From assembly GCA_938009275.1 (NCBI GenBank), contig CALLHY010000055.1:1-44979 (forward strand): a DNA stretch of 44,979 nt, given 5' to 3'. The notes beneath the pieces were generated by a model that was not told where the DNA came from, searched no databases, and saw only the letters and a list, made by a program, of their open reading frames with translations. The position numbers and the translations under genes are program-made. Origin of the DNA: an uncultured bacterium (lineage in GTDB: Bacteria > Cloacimonadota > Cloacimonadia > Cloacimonadales > Cloacimonadaceae). Positions within the stretch are counted from its first letter, which is position 1; every line of letters begins with the position of its first letter. This document shows, in pieces, positions 1-8,702 of this stretch.

Positions 1-2
1 TT

Positions 3-122
3 CTCTATCAAAACGATGCACCATTTTTCAAGCATTTACGTGTAGGAAAGATTAGCTGGTTAGAAGGTTATTCGTGGTCGTTATACAGGAAAGGTTGGTA
101 TTCAGAGCCTTTATCACACTAA
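3..122 (+). CDS. C-terminal end of an unidentified gene (partial)
   Basis: Frame 3 stays open from the left edge for 39 codons and ends with TAA at 120-122; the other two plus frames stop within about 55 bases. The peptide is rich in aromatic and basic residues (for example WLEGYSWSLYRKGW), as expected of real protein rather than noise. It converges on eno. The family cannot be told from so short a tail. Confidence 0.45.
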   Translation, partial: LYQNDAPFFKHLRVGKISWLEGYSWSLYRKGWYSEPLSH

Positions 123-242
123 GTAGCGTTGGATAGTTGCGTTACGGCGCGATTCAGCAATACACCTGCACTCCAGCACGCCAGCACGCCAGTATGCCAG
201 CACTTTGTTTCCAGCCCGTGTTACACTTTTTTACTATTCCAC
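123..242. other. Short intergenic gap with small direct repeats
   Basis: There is no gene here. A short run of imperfect CCAGCACG/CCAGTATG repeats lies around 174-204, just beyond the eno terminator. No other signal was seen. Confidence 0.4.
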
Positions 243-275
243 AAAAAAAAGGTGCGGGCTTATCGCTCCGCACCT
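243..275 (-). terminator. Rho-independent terminator of eno
   Basis: On the minus strand the sequence AGGTGCGG, an eight-base-or-so loop and CCGCACCT form a strong hairpin, followed at once by a run of eight T (the A-run at 243-250 on the plus strand). It begins about 25 bases after the eno stop codon. Confidence 0.9.
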
Positions 276-299
276 CATGTATCATATTTACTTTCAGTA

Positions 300-1577
300 C
301 TATGACAGTTGTTTTATCACCGCTTTGCCGGGGAAGTAGGCAGCTTCGCCAAGCTCTTCTTCGATGCGCAACAGTTGGTTATACTTATCCACGCGTTCAC
401 TGCGGGAGATAGAGCCGGTTTTAATCTGACCGGTATTCATGGCCACGGCGAGATCGGCAATAAAGGTATCGCCTGTTTCACCGCTGCGATGGCTTACCAC
501 AGTTGTCCATCCGGCTTTGTGTGCGGTGTTGATGGCGTCTATGGTCTCGGTAACGCTGCCAATCTGATTCAGCTTAATCAGAACGGAATTGGCTGCTTTT
601 TCCTTTATGCCACGGACGATAATCTCTGGATTGGTAACGAAGAGGTCGTCACCAACAATCTGAATCTTGTCGCCAAGCTTGGCGTTTAGCTTCACCCAGC
701 CTTCCCAGTCGTTTTCGGCGAGGCCGTCTTCTATGGAGCAGATGGGATACTTTTTCACTATGCCTTCGTAGTATTTAATCATGGCATCGGTAGTTACTTT
801 CTTGCCTTCGAAAACATACTTGCCTTTTTCAAAGAAGCTGCTGGCAGCTGCATCTAACGCTATGTAAATGTCTTTTCCGGGTTTGTAGCCGGCAGCCTTT
901 ATGGCTTCTACTATTACTACCAAAGCTTCTTCGTTGCTGGCAAGATTGGGGGCAAAGCCGCCTTCATCGCCAACCGAGGTAGCCAAGCCGCGTTTGTGCA
1001 AAATAGCTTTTAAGGCGTGGAATACTTCGGCATTCATTTGCAGTGCGCTGCGGAAGGTTTTGGCACCGAGGGGCATAATCATGAATTCTTGAATATCCAC
1101 GTTGTTATCGGCATGTGCACCACCATTCAGGATGTTGCTCATGGGAACGGGAAGGGTGTAGGCATTCACACCGCCAAGATAGCGATATAAGGGAACATCG
1201 AGTTCGGTTGCTGAGGCACGGGCAACTGCCATGGAAACAGCAAGGATGGCATTTGCGCCAAGCTTGGCTTTGTTGTGGGTGCCGTCCAGCTTCAGCATCA
1301 GTTTGTCGATGTTGGCTTGATTAAGGCTTTCCATACCCAGCAGTTCTTCGCTGATGAGGTCGTCGATATTGGCAACGGCTTTTAGCACGCCCTTGCCGCC
1401 AAAACGTTTCTTGTCGCCATCACGCAGCTCTATTGCTTCACGTTCGCCTGTTGATGCGCCGCTGGGGACACCAGCTTTGGCTATCACACCGCTGTCGAGA
1501 TGAACGTCTGCTTCCACGGTGGGGTTGCCACGGGAATCCAGTATTTCGCGTCCTTTGATATACAGTATTTCGGACAT
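300..1577 (-). CDS. eno: Enolase (phosphopyruvate hydratase)
   Basis: Enolase interconverts 2-phosphoglycerate and phosphoenolpyruvate in cytoplasmic glycolysis and gluconeogenesis. The 425 residues match the usual family length. Visible hallmarks are the N-terminal GREILDSRGNPTVE, the GDEGGFAPN loop, the metal-binding region EDGLAENDW, the signature VLIKLNQIGSVTET with the catalytic lysine, and SHRSGETGDT near the C-terminus. The start is supported by AGGAGG six bases upstream of ATG. An 82-bp gap separates it from recX; it contains a TATAAT at 1615-1620 (minus strand) that could be a -10 box, but no good -35 is visible at the right distance. Eno may therefore have its own promoter and also receive read-through from the recA cluster. 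It ends in a strong terminator. Confidence 0.98.
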   Translation of the reverse strand: MSEILYIKGREILDSRGNPTVEADVHLDSGVIAKAGVPSGASTGEREAIELRDGDKKRFGGKGVLKAVANIDDLISEELLGMESLNQANIDKLMLKLDGTHNKAKLGANAILAVSMAVARASATELDVPLYRYLGGVNAYTLPVPMSNILNGGAHADNNVDIQEFMIMPLGAKTFRSALQMNAEVFHALKAILHKRGLATSVGDEGGFAPNLASNEEALVVIVEAIKAAGYKPGKDIYIALDAAASSFFEKGKYVFEGKKVTTDAMIKYYEGIVKKYPICSIEDGLAENDWEGWVKLNAKLGDKIQIVGDDLFVTNPEIIVRGIKEKAANSVLIKLNQIGSVTETIDAINTAHKAGWTTVVSHRSGETGDTFIADLAVAMNTGQIKTGSISRSERVDKYNQLLRIEEELGEAAYFPGKAVIKQLS

Positions 1578-1659
1578 TATTTCCTCCTGTAGGAATATTA
1601 AAAGTCTTTGTTATATTATAAGATACAGCATTGCCAGGCTTTGGCAAAGCATTAATGTG

Positions 1660-2280
1660 CTACTTACCGCTTGTATCGCGCCAGGCAATATGGATATAGT
1701 CCAGTTCAAAGCCCTTGCGCATCAGAGAGGCAAACACCTTTTCCTTCACTTTATTTTCGGGCAACCCGCTGTGTTGCAGCCTTAGCTTCAGCACCATTTC
1801 TTTTAGGTGTTCCATGCTGTCTGCTGGGTTGTAAAGCTCACTCAGCACAGGCTCCCACAGCTCGGAGGGCAGCTTATGCTCTCGCAGTTTGCTTACTATG
1901 TGCATCTTGCTTTTACCCCGCTCGATAAGCGAAGTGATAAGAATGCGCACAAAGCGGCTGTCGTCTATGTATTTACGCTGGAGGTAATCACTTACGATAC
2001 GCTTAATAATGCTATAATGCACGTGCTTACGGGAGAGATACTCACGGCATTGATAGCTGCTATGCTCGCTATCGGCAAGGTATTTCAGCAGTTGTTCACG
2101 GCTTTGCTTTTCTAAAAGGGCAATAAGCTCGTCCGCCGCCGCCGGGCTAATCTCGCCTTCAAAAGGAACGGGATACAAGCTAAGGAGGGTTCTGTCACTT
2201 AGAACCCCCCAGCTAAGGTTGTCTATAATAATCTGAGAGCTTATGTCGCGCTCAAATATCTTCTTGATCGTCAGCAGCAT
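1660..2280 (-). CDS. recX: Regulatory protein RecX
   Basis: RecX binds RecA filaments and limits their growth and strand-exchange activity. The protein has 206 residues, is rich in helix-forming and charged residues, and carries the RecX repeat pattern (CREYLSRKHVHYSIIKRIVSDYLQRKYIDDSRFV, then SLIERGKSKMHIVSKLREH, then a third helical repeat ending MRKGFELDYIHIA). Placement directly after recA is typical. Its ATG lies inside the end of recA, giving a 29-base overlap in another frame. No good ribosome binding site sits close to this ATG (a GGAGG is about 25 bases away), so translation is probably coupled to recA; the exact start is not certain. Confidence 0.9.
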   Translation of the reverse strand: MLLTIKKIFERDISSQIIIDNLSWGVLSDRTLLSLYPVPFEGEISPAAADELIALLEKQSREQLLKYLADSEHSSYQCREYLSRKHVHYSIIKRIVSDYLQRKYIDDSRFVRILITSLIERGKSKMHIVSKLREHKLPSELWEPVLSELYNPADSMEHLKEMVLKLRLQHSGLPENKVKEKVFASLMRKGFELDYIHIAWRDTSGK

Positions 2281-3307
2281 TGTCGTCCGGCGTGCTGGTG
2301 AATTCCTCCGGGCTGATCTTATCCCGCAGTTTGGCTTCTATTTCGGCTAATAAATCCGGGTTTTCTTTTAAGTAAATCTTGGTTTTGTCTGCGCCCTGAC
2401 CAAGCTTAGCATCGTTGTAAGAGAACCAGGAGCCACTCTTTTTAACTATGTCGTGCAGAGTTGCCATGTCCAGTATTATATCCAGTTGCGAGATGCCTTC
2501 GCCAAAGATGATGGGGAATTCCACGGTTTTGAAGGGCGGAGCAAACTTGTTTTTAACCACTTTCACCTTGGTGCGTGCGCCAATAATCTGGGTTTCAGCA
2601 CCGGCTTCCTTAATCGCGCCGCCATAGCGAACTTCCAATCGAACCGAGGAATAGAACTTCAGCGCTACGCCACCGGTGGTTGTTTCCGGATTCATATAGG
2701 GGCTGCCACCAATCTTCATGCGGGTTTGATTTATAAAGATTACCGCCGTATTACTTTTGGACACAATGGCAGTAAGCTTGCGCAGAGCCTGGCTCATCAG
2801 GCGGGCTTGCAGTCCCACGTGACTGTCGCCCATGTTACCTTCAATTTCTTGTTTTGGCACAAGCGCGGCAACAGAGTCTATAATTATAAGATCAATAGCA
2901 GAACTGCGCACCAAAGTTTCGGTGATCTCCAGAGCTTGCTCTCCGCCATCCGGCTGAGAAAGCAGCAGGTTATCGGTTTGCACACCCAAACGCTTGGCAT
3001 AGGAGGTGTCCAGCGCATGCTCTGCATCCACAAAGGCTACCGTTCCACCTTGCTTTTGGCATTCTGCTGCCACGTGCAAAGTAAGCGTGGTTTTACCAGA
3101 TGCTTCCGCTCCATATATTTCCGTAATTCTTCCTTTGGGAATGCCACCGATACCGAGGGCTATATCCAGATTGAATGCTCCAGTGGATATAGTGTCTACC
3201 ACCTGCAAGGGTTTGTCGCCCAGACGCATAAGAGTGCCGACTCCGTACTTCTTTTCCAATTGCGAGATTGCCGTCTTTAATGCGGCATCCTTGTTTTTAT
3301 CCAGCAT
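2252..3307 (-). CDS. recA: Recombinase RecA
   Basis: RecA is the ATP-dependent strand-exchange protein and SOS co-protease. The 351 residues fit the family. Walker A is GAEASGKTT at about residues 66-74 (the usual GPE/GPS proline is alanine here). Walker B is LIIIDSVAAL near 140-149. The conserved VDAEHALD and the L1 region GDSHVGLQARLMSQALRKLT are present, and the C-terminus is an acidic tail (DDNAADDQ). GGAGG sits a few bases before ATG. It lies 12 bases after thpR and overlaps recX, so it is part of a four-gene minus-strand cluster with the adenosine-specific kinase, thpR and recX. No LexA-type operator was recognised upstream, and recA is internal to the cluster. Confidence 0.98.
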   Translation of the reverse strand: MLDKNKDAALKTAISQLEKKYGVGTLMRLGDKPLQVVDTISTGAFNLDIALGIGGIPKGRITEIYGAEASGKTTLTLHVAAECQKQGGTVAFVDAEHALDTSYAKRLGVQTDNLLLSQPDGGEQALEITETLVRSSAIDLIIIDSVAALVPKQEIEGNMGDSHVGLQARLMSQALRKLTAIVSKSNTAVIFINQTRMKIGGSPYMNPETTTGGVALKFYSSVRLEVRYGGAIKEAGAETQIIGARTKVKVVKNKFAPPFKTVEFPIIFGEGISQLDIILDMATLHDIVKKSGSWFSYNDAKLGQGADKTKIYLKENPDLLAEIEAKLRDKISPEEFTSTPDDNAADDQEDI

Positions 3308-3319
3308 GTTACCTCCGGT

Positions 3320-3874
3320 TTATTTTAAGTTATATTCGTGTAAAACTGAGTAGTTTGGCCCGGTGGGCGTCAGCACGCTTTTGAACAGCGTGATGGTGGG
3401 AAAAACTAAGTTATCCAGCTTCACTTCGCTTTGCATAATCTCACGGGCAAGTTCAGCCGGAATAGCCGTTTTTAGCCGTGCGAGAGTTACGTGGAGCTTA
3501 AACGGCTTTTTATCGGGCTCTATGCCCAATACGCGCATGGCATTAATCATTCGCTTTTGCAGCTTGAAGATGTCATCATTTTCGGCCTGAAGCTTCAGCC
3601 ATAACATCCGCGGTTCGTTATGAGGAAACAGTTCCAAGCCCAAAGCATTGAACTTGAAGGCTGGAAAACCTTCCAAAAGGATATCGATAGCTTCATCTAT
3701 CTCCGATATCTTGTGCGGTTGAACGTCGCCAAGGAAGAGCAAAGTAAGGTGTAGGTTCTCACCTCGCACCCAGTTCACTCCATCGGGAGTCATTGGTCGA
3801 AAACAGCTAACAAGTTCCCTTAGCCTATCTTTTAGACTGCTGGGAAGCTCAAGCGCAATAAAAGACCTAATCAT
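3320..3874 (-). CDS. thpR: RNA 2',3'-cyclic phosphodiesterase (2H phosphoesterase, LigT/ThpR)
   Basis: This is a member of the 2H phosphoesterase family, whose enzymes hydrolyse 2',3'-cyclic phosphate ends of RNA to 2'-phosphomonoesters. The two catalytic HxTx motifs are visible as HLTLLFLG (His at about 42) and HVTLARLK (His at about 128). The usual start RSFIALELP is present, and the 184-residue length is normal. The gene starts only three bases after the stop of the upstream adenosine-specific kinase gene and ends 12 bases before recA, so it is co-transcribed with both. Its own ribosome binding site is weak, which suggests coupling to the gene before it. Confidence 0.93.
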   Translation of the reverse strand: MIRSFIALELPSSLKDRLRELVSCFRPMTPDGVNWVRGENLHLTLLFLGDVQPHKISEIDEAIDILLEGFPAFKFNALGLELFPHNEPRMLWLKLQAENDDIFKLQKRMINAMRVLGIEPDKKPFKLHVTLARLKTAIPAELAREIMQSEVKLDNLVFPTITLFKSVLTPTGPNYSVLHEYNLK

Positions 3875-3877
3875 ACG

Positions 3878-4360
3878 TCAGCGTTTGTAACCAATGTCTA
3901 GCAGGAATTTCTTGCGGTGGCTGATGTCTGTATCCAGCTCGATACCTTTGGGTGAACTGCCGTCAATTACGCCCATGATACCTCTGCCTTGCTTGGTTTC
4001 TGCCAATATCACCTGTACAGGATTGGCGGTTGCACAAAAGATGTTGCACACTTCGCGGCAGTCCTTAATGCCAGGCAGCACGTTAATTGGGAATGCTCCA
4101 CGCATAACGATGAGGAAGCTGTGCCCTGCGCCAATGCGAAACATGTTTTCCACTGCCGCTTCCACCAATTCATTATCGGTGCCGTCTTTGCGAACCAGGC
4201 AGGGACCAGAAGCCTCGCAAAAAGCTATGCCAAACTTTACTCCCGGGACGCTATTCACCATCACCTCGTAGATATCCTCCACGGTTTTGATGAAATGGCT
4301 TTGCCCCAAAATCACGTTGCAGTCGGATGGAAACCTTAGTTCTTCTAATCTAAATTCCAC
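3878..4360 (-). CDS. Adenosine-specific kinase family protein (DUF355/PF04008)
   Basis: The sequence matches the adenosine-specific kinase family: the conserved blocks GQSHFIKTVEDIYE, PGVKFGIAFCEASGP, IGAGHSFLIVMR.AFPINVL and EVCNIFCATANPVQVILAE, then GRGIMGVIDG. Members bind adenosine/AMP; the cellular role is poorly known. I set the start at the GTG at 4358-4360, giving 160 residues, the normal length. It has GAGG nine bases upstream and begins VEFRLEELRFPSD as relatives do. An ATG farther upstream at 4456 would add 32 residues, but it lies inside the groL terminator and is unlikely. A TTGACA on the minus strand (about 4421-4426) could be a -35 box, but no convincing -10 was seen. It is first in the cluster with thpR, recA and recX. 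Confidence 0.9.
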   Translation of the reverse strand: MEFRLEELRFPSDCNVILGQSHFIKTVEDIYEVMVNSVPGVKFGIAFCEASGPCLVRKDGTDNELVEAAVENMFRIGAGHSFLIVMRGAFPINVLPGIKDCREVCNIFCATANPVQVILAETKQGRGIMGVIDGSSPKGIELDTDISHRKKFLLDIGYKR

Positions 4361-4439
4361 TCGCAATATCCTCGCTAATATACAATACTGATCACACAAG
4401 GAAAAAAGGATCAAGGTGCGTGTCAAGTAAAAGTTTATC

Positions 4440-4468
4440 AAAAAAAGCCTCCCCAATTGGAGAGGCTT
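4440..4468 (-). terminator. Rho-independent terminator of groL
   Basis: On the minus strand AAGCCTC and GAGGCTT pair around a short loop containing AATT, followed by seven T (plus-strand A-run 4440-4446). It lies about 36 bases after the groL stop codon. The plus-strand side also carries four T, so weak two-way activity is possible. Confidence 0.9.
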
Positions 4469-4504
4469 TTGCGTATGAGTTTATATTGGAGTTGTATTAG
4501 TTAA

Positions 4505-6136
4505 TTAATACATTCCGCCCATGCCGGGGTTTGGCATTTGGGGCATTGGAGCTTCGGCTTCCTTGATGTCGGTAACGATGCATTCGGTAGTAAGGAAGAG
4601 AGCAGCAATCGAGGCGGCATTTTGCACGGCACTGCGTACAACCTTGGCGGGATCGATGATGCCGGCGGCAAAGAGGTCTTCAAAAGAACCTGTTGCGGCA
4701 TTGTATCCCATGTGGATGTCTTTGTAGCCTTTCAGCTTCTCTACTATTACGGCACCTTCTTCACCGGCATTGGTGGCAATCTGGTAAGCAGGTTTTTCCA
4801 GGGCTTTGGCAAGGATTTCCACTGCCATTTTCTCTTCGTGAGACAAGCCTTTCATGGCTTTTAATGCCTTGGCTGCCTGAATAAGGGTAACGCCACCACC
4901 GGGAACAATGCCTTCTTCCACGGCTGCACGGGTGGCATGCAGAGCATCATCAACGCGGGCTTTCTTTTCTTTCATTTCGGTTTCGGTAGCGGCACCGATA
5001 CGGATAACTGCTACGCCGCTGGAAAGCTTGGCAAGGCGTTCTTGCAGCTTTTCTTTGTCGTAGTCGGAAGTGGTTTCTTCTATCTGGGCTTTAATCTGCT
5101 TCACACGGGCATCAACGGCATCCTGTCCGCCTGCGCCTTCACGAATGGTGGTGTTTTCTTTTTCCACCAATACTTTCTTGGCACGGCCGAGATCGCTCAT
5201 GGTTGCGCTATCCAGCTTGCGTCCCATCTCTTCGGAGATAAGAGTGGCACCGGTTAGAACTGCGATGTCTTCCAACATGGCTTTGCGACGGTCGCCAAAA
5301 CCGGGAGCCTTAACGGCTACAACGTTCAGCACGCCACGTAGCTTGTTCACCACAAGGGTTGCCAGGGCTTCGCCTTCGATGTCTTCGCTTATTATCAGCA
5401 AAGGACGGCCAGTTTGTGACACTTCCTGCAGGATGGGCAGCAGGTCTTTTAACACGCTAATCTTCTTGTCATAAAGCAAGATGAAAGGATCTTCGAGCTC
5501 GGAAACCATCTTCTCGGGATTGGATACGAAATAAGGGGAAATATAGCCGCGGTCAAACTGCATGCCTTCCACTTTTTCCAAGCCGGTATCGATGGACTTT
5601 GCTTCTTCGATGTTAATAATGCCTTCTTTGCCTACGGATTCCATGGCTTCAGCAATCAGGGCACCAATCTCATAATCGTTATTGGCAGAGATGCTGGCAA
5701 TCTGAGCTATCTCGCTGTTGCTCTTAATCTCTTTGCTGTATTCGTGAATCTTTTCCACGATAACCTTGGTGGCCTTTTCCAGTCCACGCTTCAGGTACAT
5801 GGGGTTCACACCAGCGGTTACGTGCTTCAAACCTTCTTCTATAATGGCTTGAGCAAGTATTGTGGCAGTAGTGGTGCCGTCACCGGCATTGTCATGAGTC
5901 TTTTCTGCCACTTCTTTGCAAAGCTGTGCGCCCATATTTTCAAAGGCATCTTCCAGCTCGATTTCTTTGGCAATGGTCACGCCATCATTGGTGATGGTGG
6001 GAGAACCAAATTTCTTATCTAAAACAACATTTCTACCCCTGGGTCCAAGGGTTACTTTAACGGCGTCAGCCAGTTTGTCCACGCCACGCTTCAGGCTTGT
6101 GCGGGCATCGTGTGCATACTGCATTTGTTTTGCCAT
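4505..6136 (-). CDS. groL: Chaperonin GroEL (60 kDa)
   Basis: GroEL is the ATP-driven folding chamber of the cytoplasm. Residues 1-543 follow the family end to end: KDVK-type N-terminus MAKQMQYAHDAR, VTLGPRGRNVVLDK, the ATP-binding GDGTTTAT near 85-92, AAVEEGIVPGGG in the equatorial domain, and a Gly-Met C-terminal tail (PNPGMGGMY). I chose the ATG at 6134-6136. An in-frame ATG five codons upstream is actually part of the Shine-Dalgarno sequence (ATGGAGG) that serves this start. groES is not adjacent on either side, so the co-chaperonin must be encoded elsewhere. A CIRCE element lies in the leader, so HrcA control is likely. Confidence 0.98.
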   Translation of the reverse strand: MAKQMQYAHDARTSLKRGVDKLADAVKVTLGPRGRNVVLDKKFGSPTITNDGVTIAKEIELEDAFENMGAQLCKEVAEKTHDNAGDGTTTATILAQAIIEEGLKHVTAGVNPMYLKRGLEKATKVIVEKIHEYSKEIKSNSEIAQIASISANNDYEIGALIAEAMESVGKEGIINIEEAKSIDTGLEKVEGMQFDRGYISPYFVSNPEKMVSELEDPFILLYDKKISVLKDLLPILQEVSQTGRPLLIISEDIEGEALATLVVNKLRGVLNVVAVKAPGFGDRRKAMLEDIAVLTGATLISEEMGRKLDSATMSDLGRAKKVLVEKENTTIREGAGGQDAVDARVKQIKAQIEETTSDYDKEKLQERLAKLSSGVAVIRIGAATETEMKEKKARVDDALHATRAAVEEGIVPGGGVTLIQAAKALKAMKGLSHEEKMAVEILAKALEKPAYQIATNAGEEGAVIVEKLKGYKDIHMGYNAATGSFEDLFAAGIIDPAKVVRSAVQNAASIAALFLTTECIVTDIKEAEAPMPQMPNPGMGGMY

Positions 6137-6177
6137 CTTGTTTTCCTCCATATTTTTAATCTGAAAACTTCTGTTTA

Positions 6178-6204
6178 TTAGCAGTCATCTCTATTGAGTG
6201 CTAA
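6178..6204 (-). promoter_or_regulatory. CIRCE operator (HrcA binding site) upstream of groL
   Basis: The inverted repeat TTAGCAGTC-N9-GAGTGCTAA matches the CIRCE consensus TTAGCACTC-N9-GAGTGCTAA with one mismatch in the left arm. It lies between the -10 region and the groL start, the normal place for HrcA repression. No hrcA gene is in the window. Confidence 0.9.
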
Positions 6205-6237
6205 TGTTATTATAGCCGAAATCCTGTCAAGCGCAAA
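6204..6237 (-). promoter_or_regulatory. Probable groL promoter
   Basis: On the minus strand TATAAT (6209-6214) is preceded at 17 bp by TTTGCG (6232-6237). A better -35, TTGACA (6225-6230), is only 10 bp from TATAAT but 15 bp from a second candidate -10, TAACAT (6204-6209). Either pair would start transcription just at or inside CIRCE. Confidence 0.55.
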
Positions 6238-6350
6238 TTATTGTTTTCTCGCATAGCTCTGATTTATCTCACTTGCTACCGATGAGGATAAGTGGATAAT
6301 GGGAAAAGTGTATCTCCTAAATCCTCTGTTATTTTTGCTTTATATAAGGA

Positions 6351-6417
6351 TTCCCTGCTGCTTCCTTGCTGCTATCCTGTATTCGACACAGGATAGCAGC
6401 AAGGAAGCAGCAGGGAA
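6351..6417. repeat. Perfect 30-bp palindrome with 7-base loop, copy A of a dispersed element
   Basis: The left arm 6351-6380 and right arm 6388-6417 are exact reverse complements, with loop ATTCGAC. The arms contain CCTGCTGCTTCC and GCTGCTATCCTGT. A second copy is at 30575-30649, whose loop GTCGAAT is the reverse complement of this one. The rest of the gap between groL and the M6 protease (6238-6350 and 6418-6510) shows no gene. The hairpin lies about 94 bases past the stop of the 6511-8475 gene and may end its transcript. Confidence 0.85.
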
Positions 6418-6510
6418 GCACTTACAAATGCATGCAAATGAGATGGTTGTAACTCATGCTCCGAGTAGCTTATTGCACACGATTTGTGATTGATTTATTA
6501 AGAGGCGATG

Positions 6511-8475
6511 CTATCGAGATATTGCCACTACCCGATAGAACTTCTTTGTGCTGGATGCATCTGTATAGTTATACCGGTCCGTGCAGCCAAGAAAAGACCA
6601 TGTACCATTGGGTGAATCTGAACAATAGACCTCGTAATATGCAGCATTCTCCACGCCTTCCCAATACAGCTCAATATTGCCATCAAGCTCAATGATATTT
6701 ACTTCAGGAGGCTCTAAAGCACCTAATACGGTATATGTAGCGGAGAACTCGTCACTTATGTAGTAACCAGGAATTTTTGCCACTGCCCTGATCTGTGTAG
6801 TGCCCACATTCAATTCAATTGGTTCCAGATACACTTGAGATTGCGCTGAAGGCTGAGAGCCATCGCATGTATAATATATCACAGCATCAGGTGAGGCAGA
6901 CAGATTAACATATACCGGAGCAAAGTATGTGCCACTAACAGGGCTGACTACCGGTGCTATAGTCTCTTCACCAACCAGTATTTTGGTGCTCATGGTAAAG
7001 CTGTTCGGTCCTGATAATGCAGTTAAACGGATTTTGGGATTTGCTACACCCGTGTAAGTGCTGCTAGTGTTATCATCTACAAAACTATATATACGTGCTA
7101 TCTCATCAAAGAAGCCAAAGTCCCTTCCCGAGGTGTCGGTTTTTAAGTAGTACATATCTTGTAGATAGATAAAAGGCGTAGTGGTTTGAGTAACGCAGTT
7201 TTCTTCGAAGTATATGCCAGGCCAGCTAACTGTGTCATCCCAGTAATTGCCGTCTCTATCCCAGTTAACCCAGTTGTAGGGATAATCTGTTTCGATTTTT
7301 GCCTCATCCACATGGTAGATAGCCAGGCCGCCGTCGCTTGTTGAAGCACTACTGAACATAGCATTATCGAGATTAGCGCTGTCACTCAGGTTTCTTTGCC
7401 TGTTCTCCACCAAAAAGAATTCCCGTTCCCCCATGGAGTCGTTTCTCATTTTTACCACATCAGGATAGTAGTTCACACACCTCAAGTCAAACACTTTGGG
7501 GCTATCGGTGTTTACTTCAATGGGATTAATCCAACCCAAGAAATAGCGTGACCACGCGTCCAAATTGATCGGCTTGTTACGAGCTGTTGTGGAACTCGTA
7601 CTAAATATCATCATAGTCATTTCATTCATTGGTCCATTTCCGATCTGCCCGCTTGAGCCATTGGAATACAGGTCGGGCAAACCCAGAACATGTGCAAACT
7701 CATGTGTGCCAATAACTACTTCAAAAGCAGAACCATATCTGCCAAGTGACGGCACTAACGCGGTGTTCCCCAGGTATTTACCATCAACAGCATTGCTGTC
7801 ATATTGCTTTAAAATACGAGCTTGCGGCCAAATACCATAAGGTATGTTACGTGCTCTATCAGGATACACTATCACCGCTCCGTCTATGCGGCCGTCTTGA
7901 TTGTTATCATACTGAGTAAAATCTATTGATGCCCCCAAGGTAGCGTAAGCATCAATAACCAGGTTAAATACTGTAACATTGCTGGAGGAGTAATATGCAA
8001 AGGTTTGGGGCATCGTTACCCAATCGTACACATCGAAAATAACATTTAGCTGACCATAAGATTGCTTAGAGTAGTATTGGGAGATGCTTATTCCGCTACC
8101 GTTTAAGTATGAAGCACTGTTAAAAGCCTGGTTAACAGTAGCTTGTGTCTGAGTGGGCATCTTGTCGGTAAACTGAACTAACAACACCGGAATCCTAATC
8201 GTTCCACTTAACGGACATGTGCCCCAGATATTGTTAACTGATGAATAACGGTTTTGGGGGGCATTGGCGACCAAGCTCTGTTTATAGGTGTCGGTGCTGT
8301 ATCCTTGGCGGGAAAGTTCAGATTCGGGAGGGTAAAAAACATCATCTACGCCCTGCACTAGTTCATGCCGTTCATCCTCAACGTTGTCCGCCGCTAAAGT
8401 TAAGTGAACAGACAAGAGCACCAACAAAGTTACGAAAACAAACATACCTGGCATGTAGCATACTATCTTCTTCAT
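6511..8475 (-). CDS. Secreted M6-family metalloprotease with chitobiase-type and Fn3-like domains
   Basis: This is a secreted zinc protease of the immune-inhibitor-A (M6) type. An N-terminal signal sequence (about 1-29, hydrophobic core VFVTLLVLLSVHLTLA) is followed by the catalytic domain with zinc motif HEFAHVLGLPD at residues 258-268 (HExxHxxGxxD). A segment near 515-585 resembles the chitobiase/hexosaminidase C-terminal domain (TYFAPVYVNLSA, VIYYTCDGSQPS), and the last 65 residues look like a fibronectin type III fold (YWEGVENAAYYEVY). There is no 'PNPFNP' sorting tail, unlike the second M6 protease of this window. GGAGAAGCT precedes the ATG. It lies downstream of, and in the same direction as, the glycan operon, but with a 227-bp gap it probably has its own promoter. 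The natural substrate is unknown. Confidence 0.88.
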   Translation of the reverse strand: MKKIVCYMPGMFVFVTLLVLLSVHLTLAADNVEDERHELVQGVDDVFYPPESELSRQGYSTDTYKQSLVANAPQNRYSSVNNIWGTCPLSGTIRIPVLLVQFTDKMPTQTQATVNQAFNSASYLNGSGISISQYYSKQSYGQLNVIFDVYDWVTMPQTFAYYSSSNVTVFNLVIDAYATLGASIDFTQYDNNQDGRIDGAVIVYPDRARNIPYGIWPQARILKQYDSNAVDGKYLGNTALVPSLGRYGSAFEVVIGTHEFAHVLGLPDLYSNGSSGQIGNGPMNEMTMMIFSTSSTTARNKPINLDAWSRYFLGWINPIEVNTDSPKVFDLRCVNYYPDVVKMRNDSMGEREFFLVENRQRNLSDSANLDNAMFSSASTSDGGLAIYHVDEAKIETDYPYNWVNWDRDGNYWDDTVSWPGIYFEENCVTQTTTPFIYLQDMYYLKTDTSGRDFGFFDEIARIYSFVDDNTSSTYTGVANPKIRLTALSGPNSFTMSTKILVGEETIAPVVSPVSGTYFAPVYVNLSASPDAVIYYTCDGSQPSAQSQVYLEPIELNVGTTQIRAVAKIPGYYISDEFSATYTVLGALEPPEVNIIELDGNIELYWEGVENAAYYEVYCSDSPNGTWSFLGCTDRYNYTDASSTKKFYRVVAISR

Positions 8476-8702
8476 AGCTTCTCCAAAAGCCAGACCTATT
8501 TTGTTGCAATCAGCACTGGCTTCAGCATTATAGGTTATCTTAGCACTGGCAATGCGGTGTGCCAGGCTATTTATTGAACCATGGAACCAATAACAGGCTA
8601 TTAAATAATGGGTTATTAGTCAAGTAATTTCAATATTTCCTTAATACCAATTCATGTGTGGACTCGGGAGTTCATAGCCAACCTGATACATGCATCAGGT
8701 TA
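8476..8702. other. Intergenic gap between M6 protease and glycan operon
   Basis: No gene was seen. It contains an eight-base-pair hairpin at 8680-8701 (AACCTGAT/ATCAGGTT, loop ACATGC), beginning one base after the stop codon of the CBM9-like gene on the minus strand. There is no T-run, so it is at best a weak terminator or an mRNA 3'-end stabiliser. Confidence 0.45.

Noticed and set aside
2453..3280. 275-codon plus-strand frame
   Set aside because: It is the antisense shadow of recA, which is certain.
4361..4456. Longer start (ATG at 4456) for the adenosine-specific kinase gene
   Set aside because: The ATG lies inside the groL terminator, the extra 32 residues match nothing in the family, and the GTG at 4360 has a ribosome binding site.
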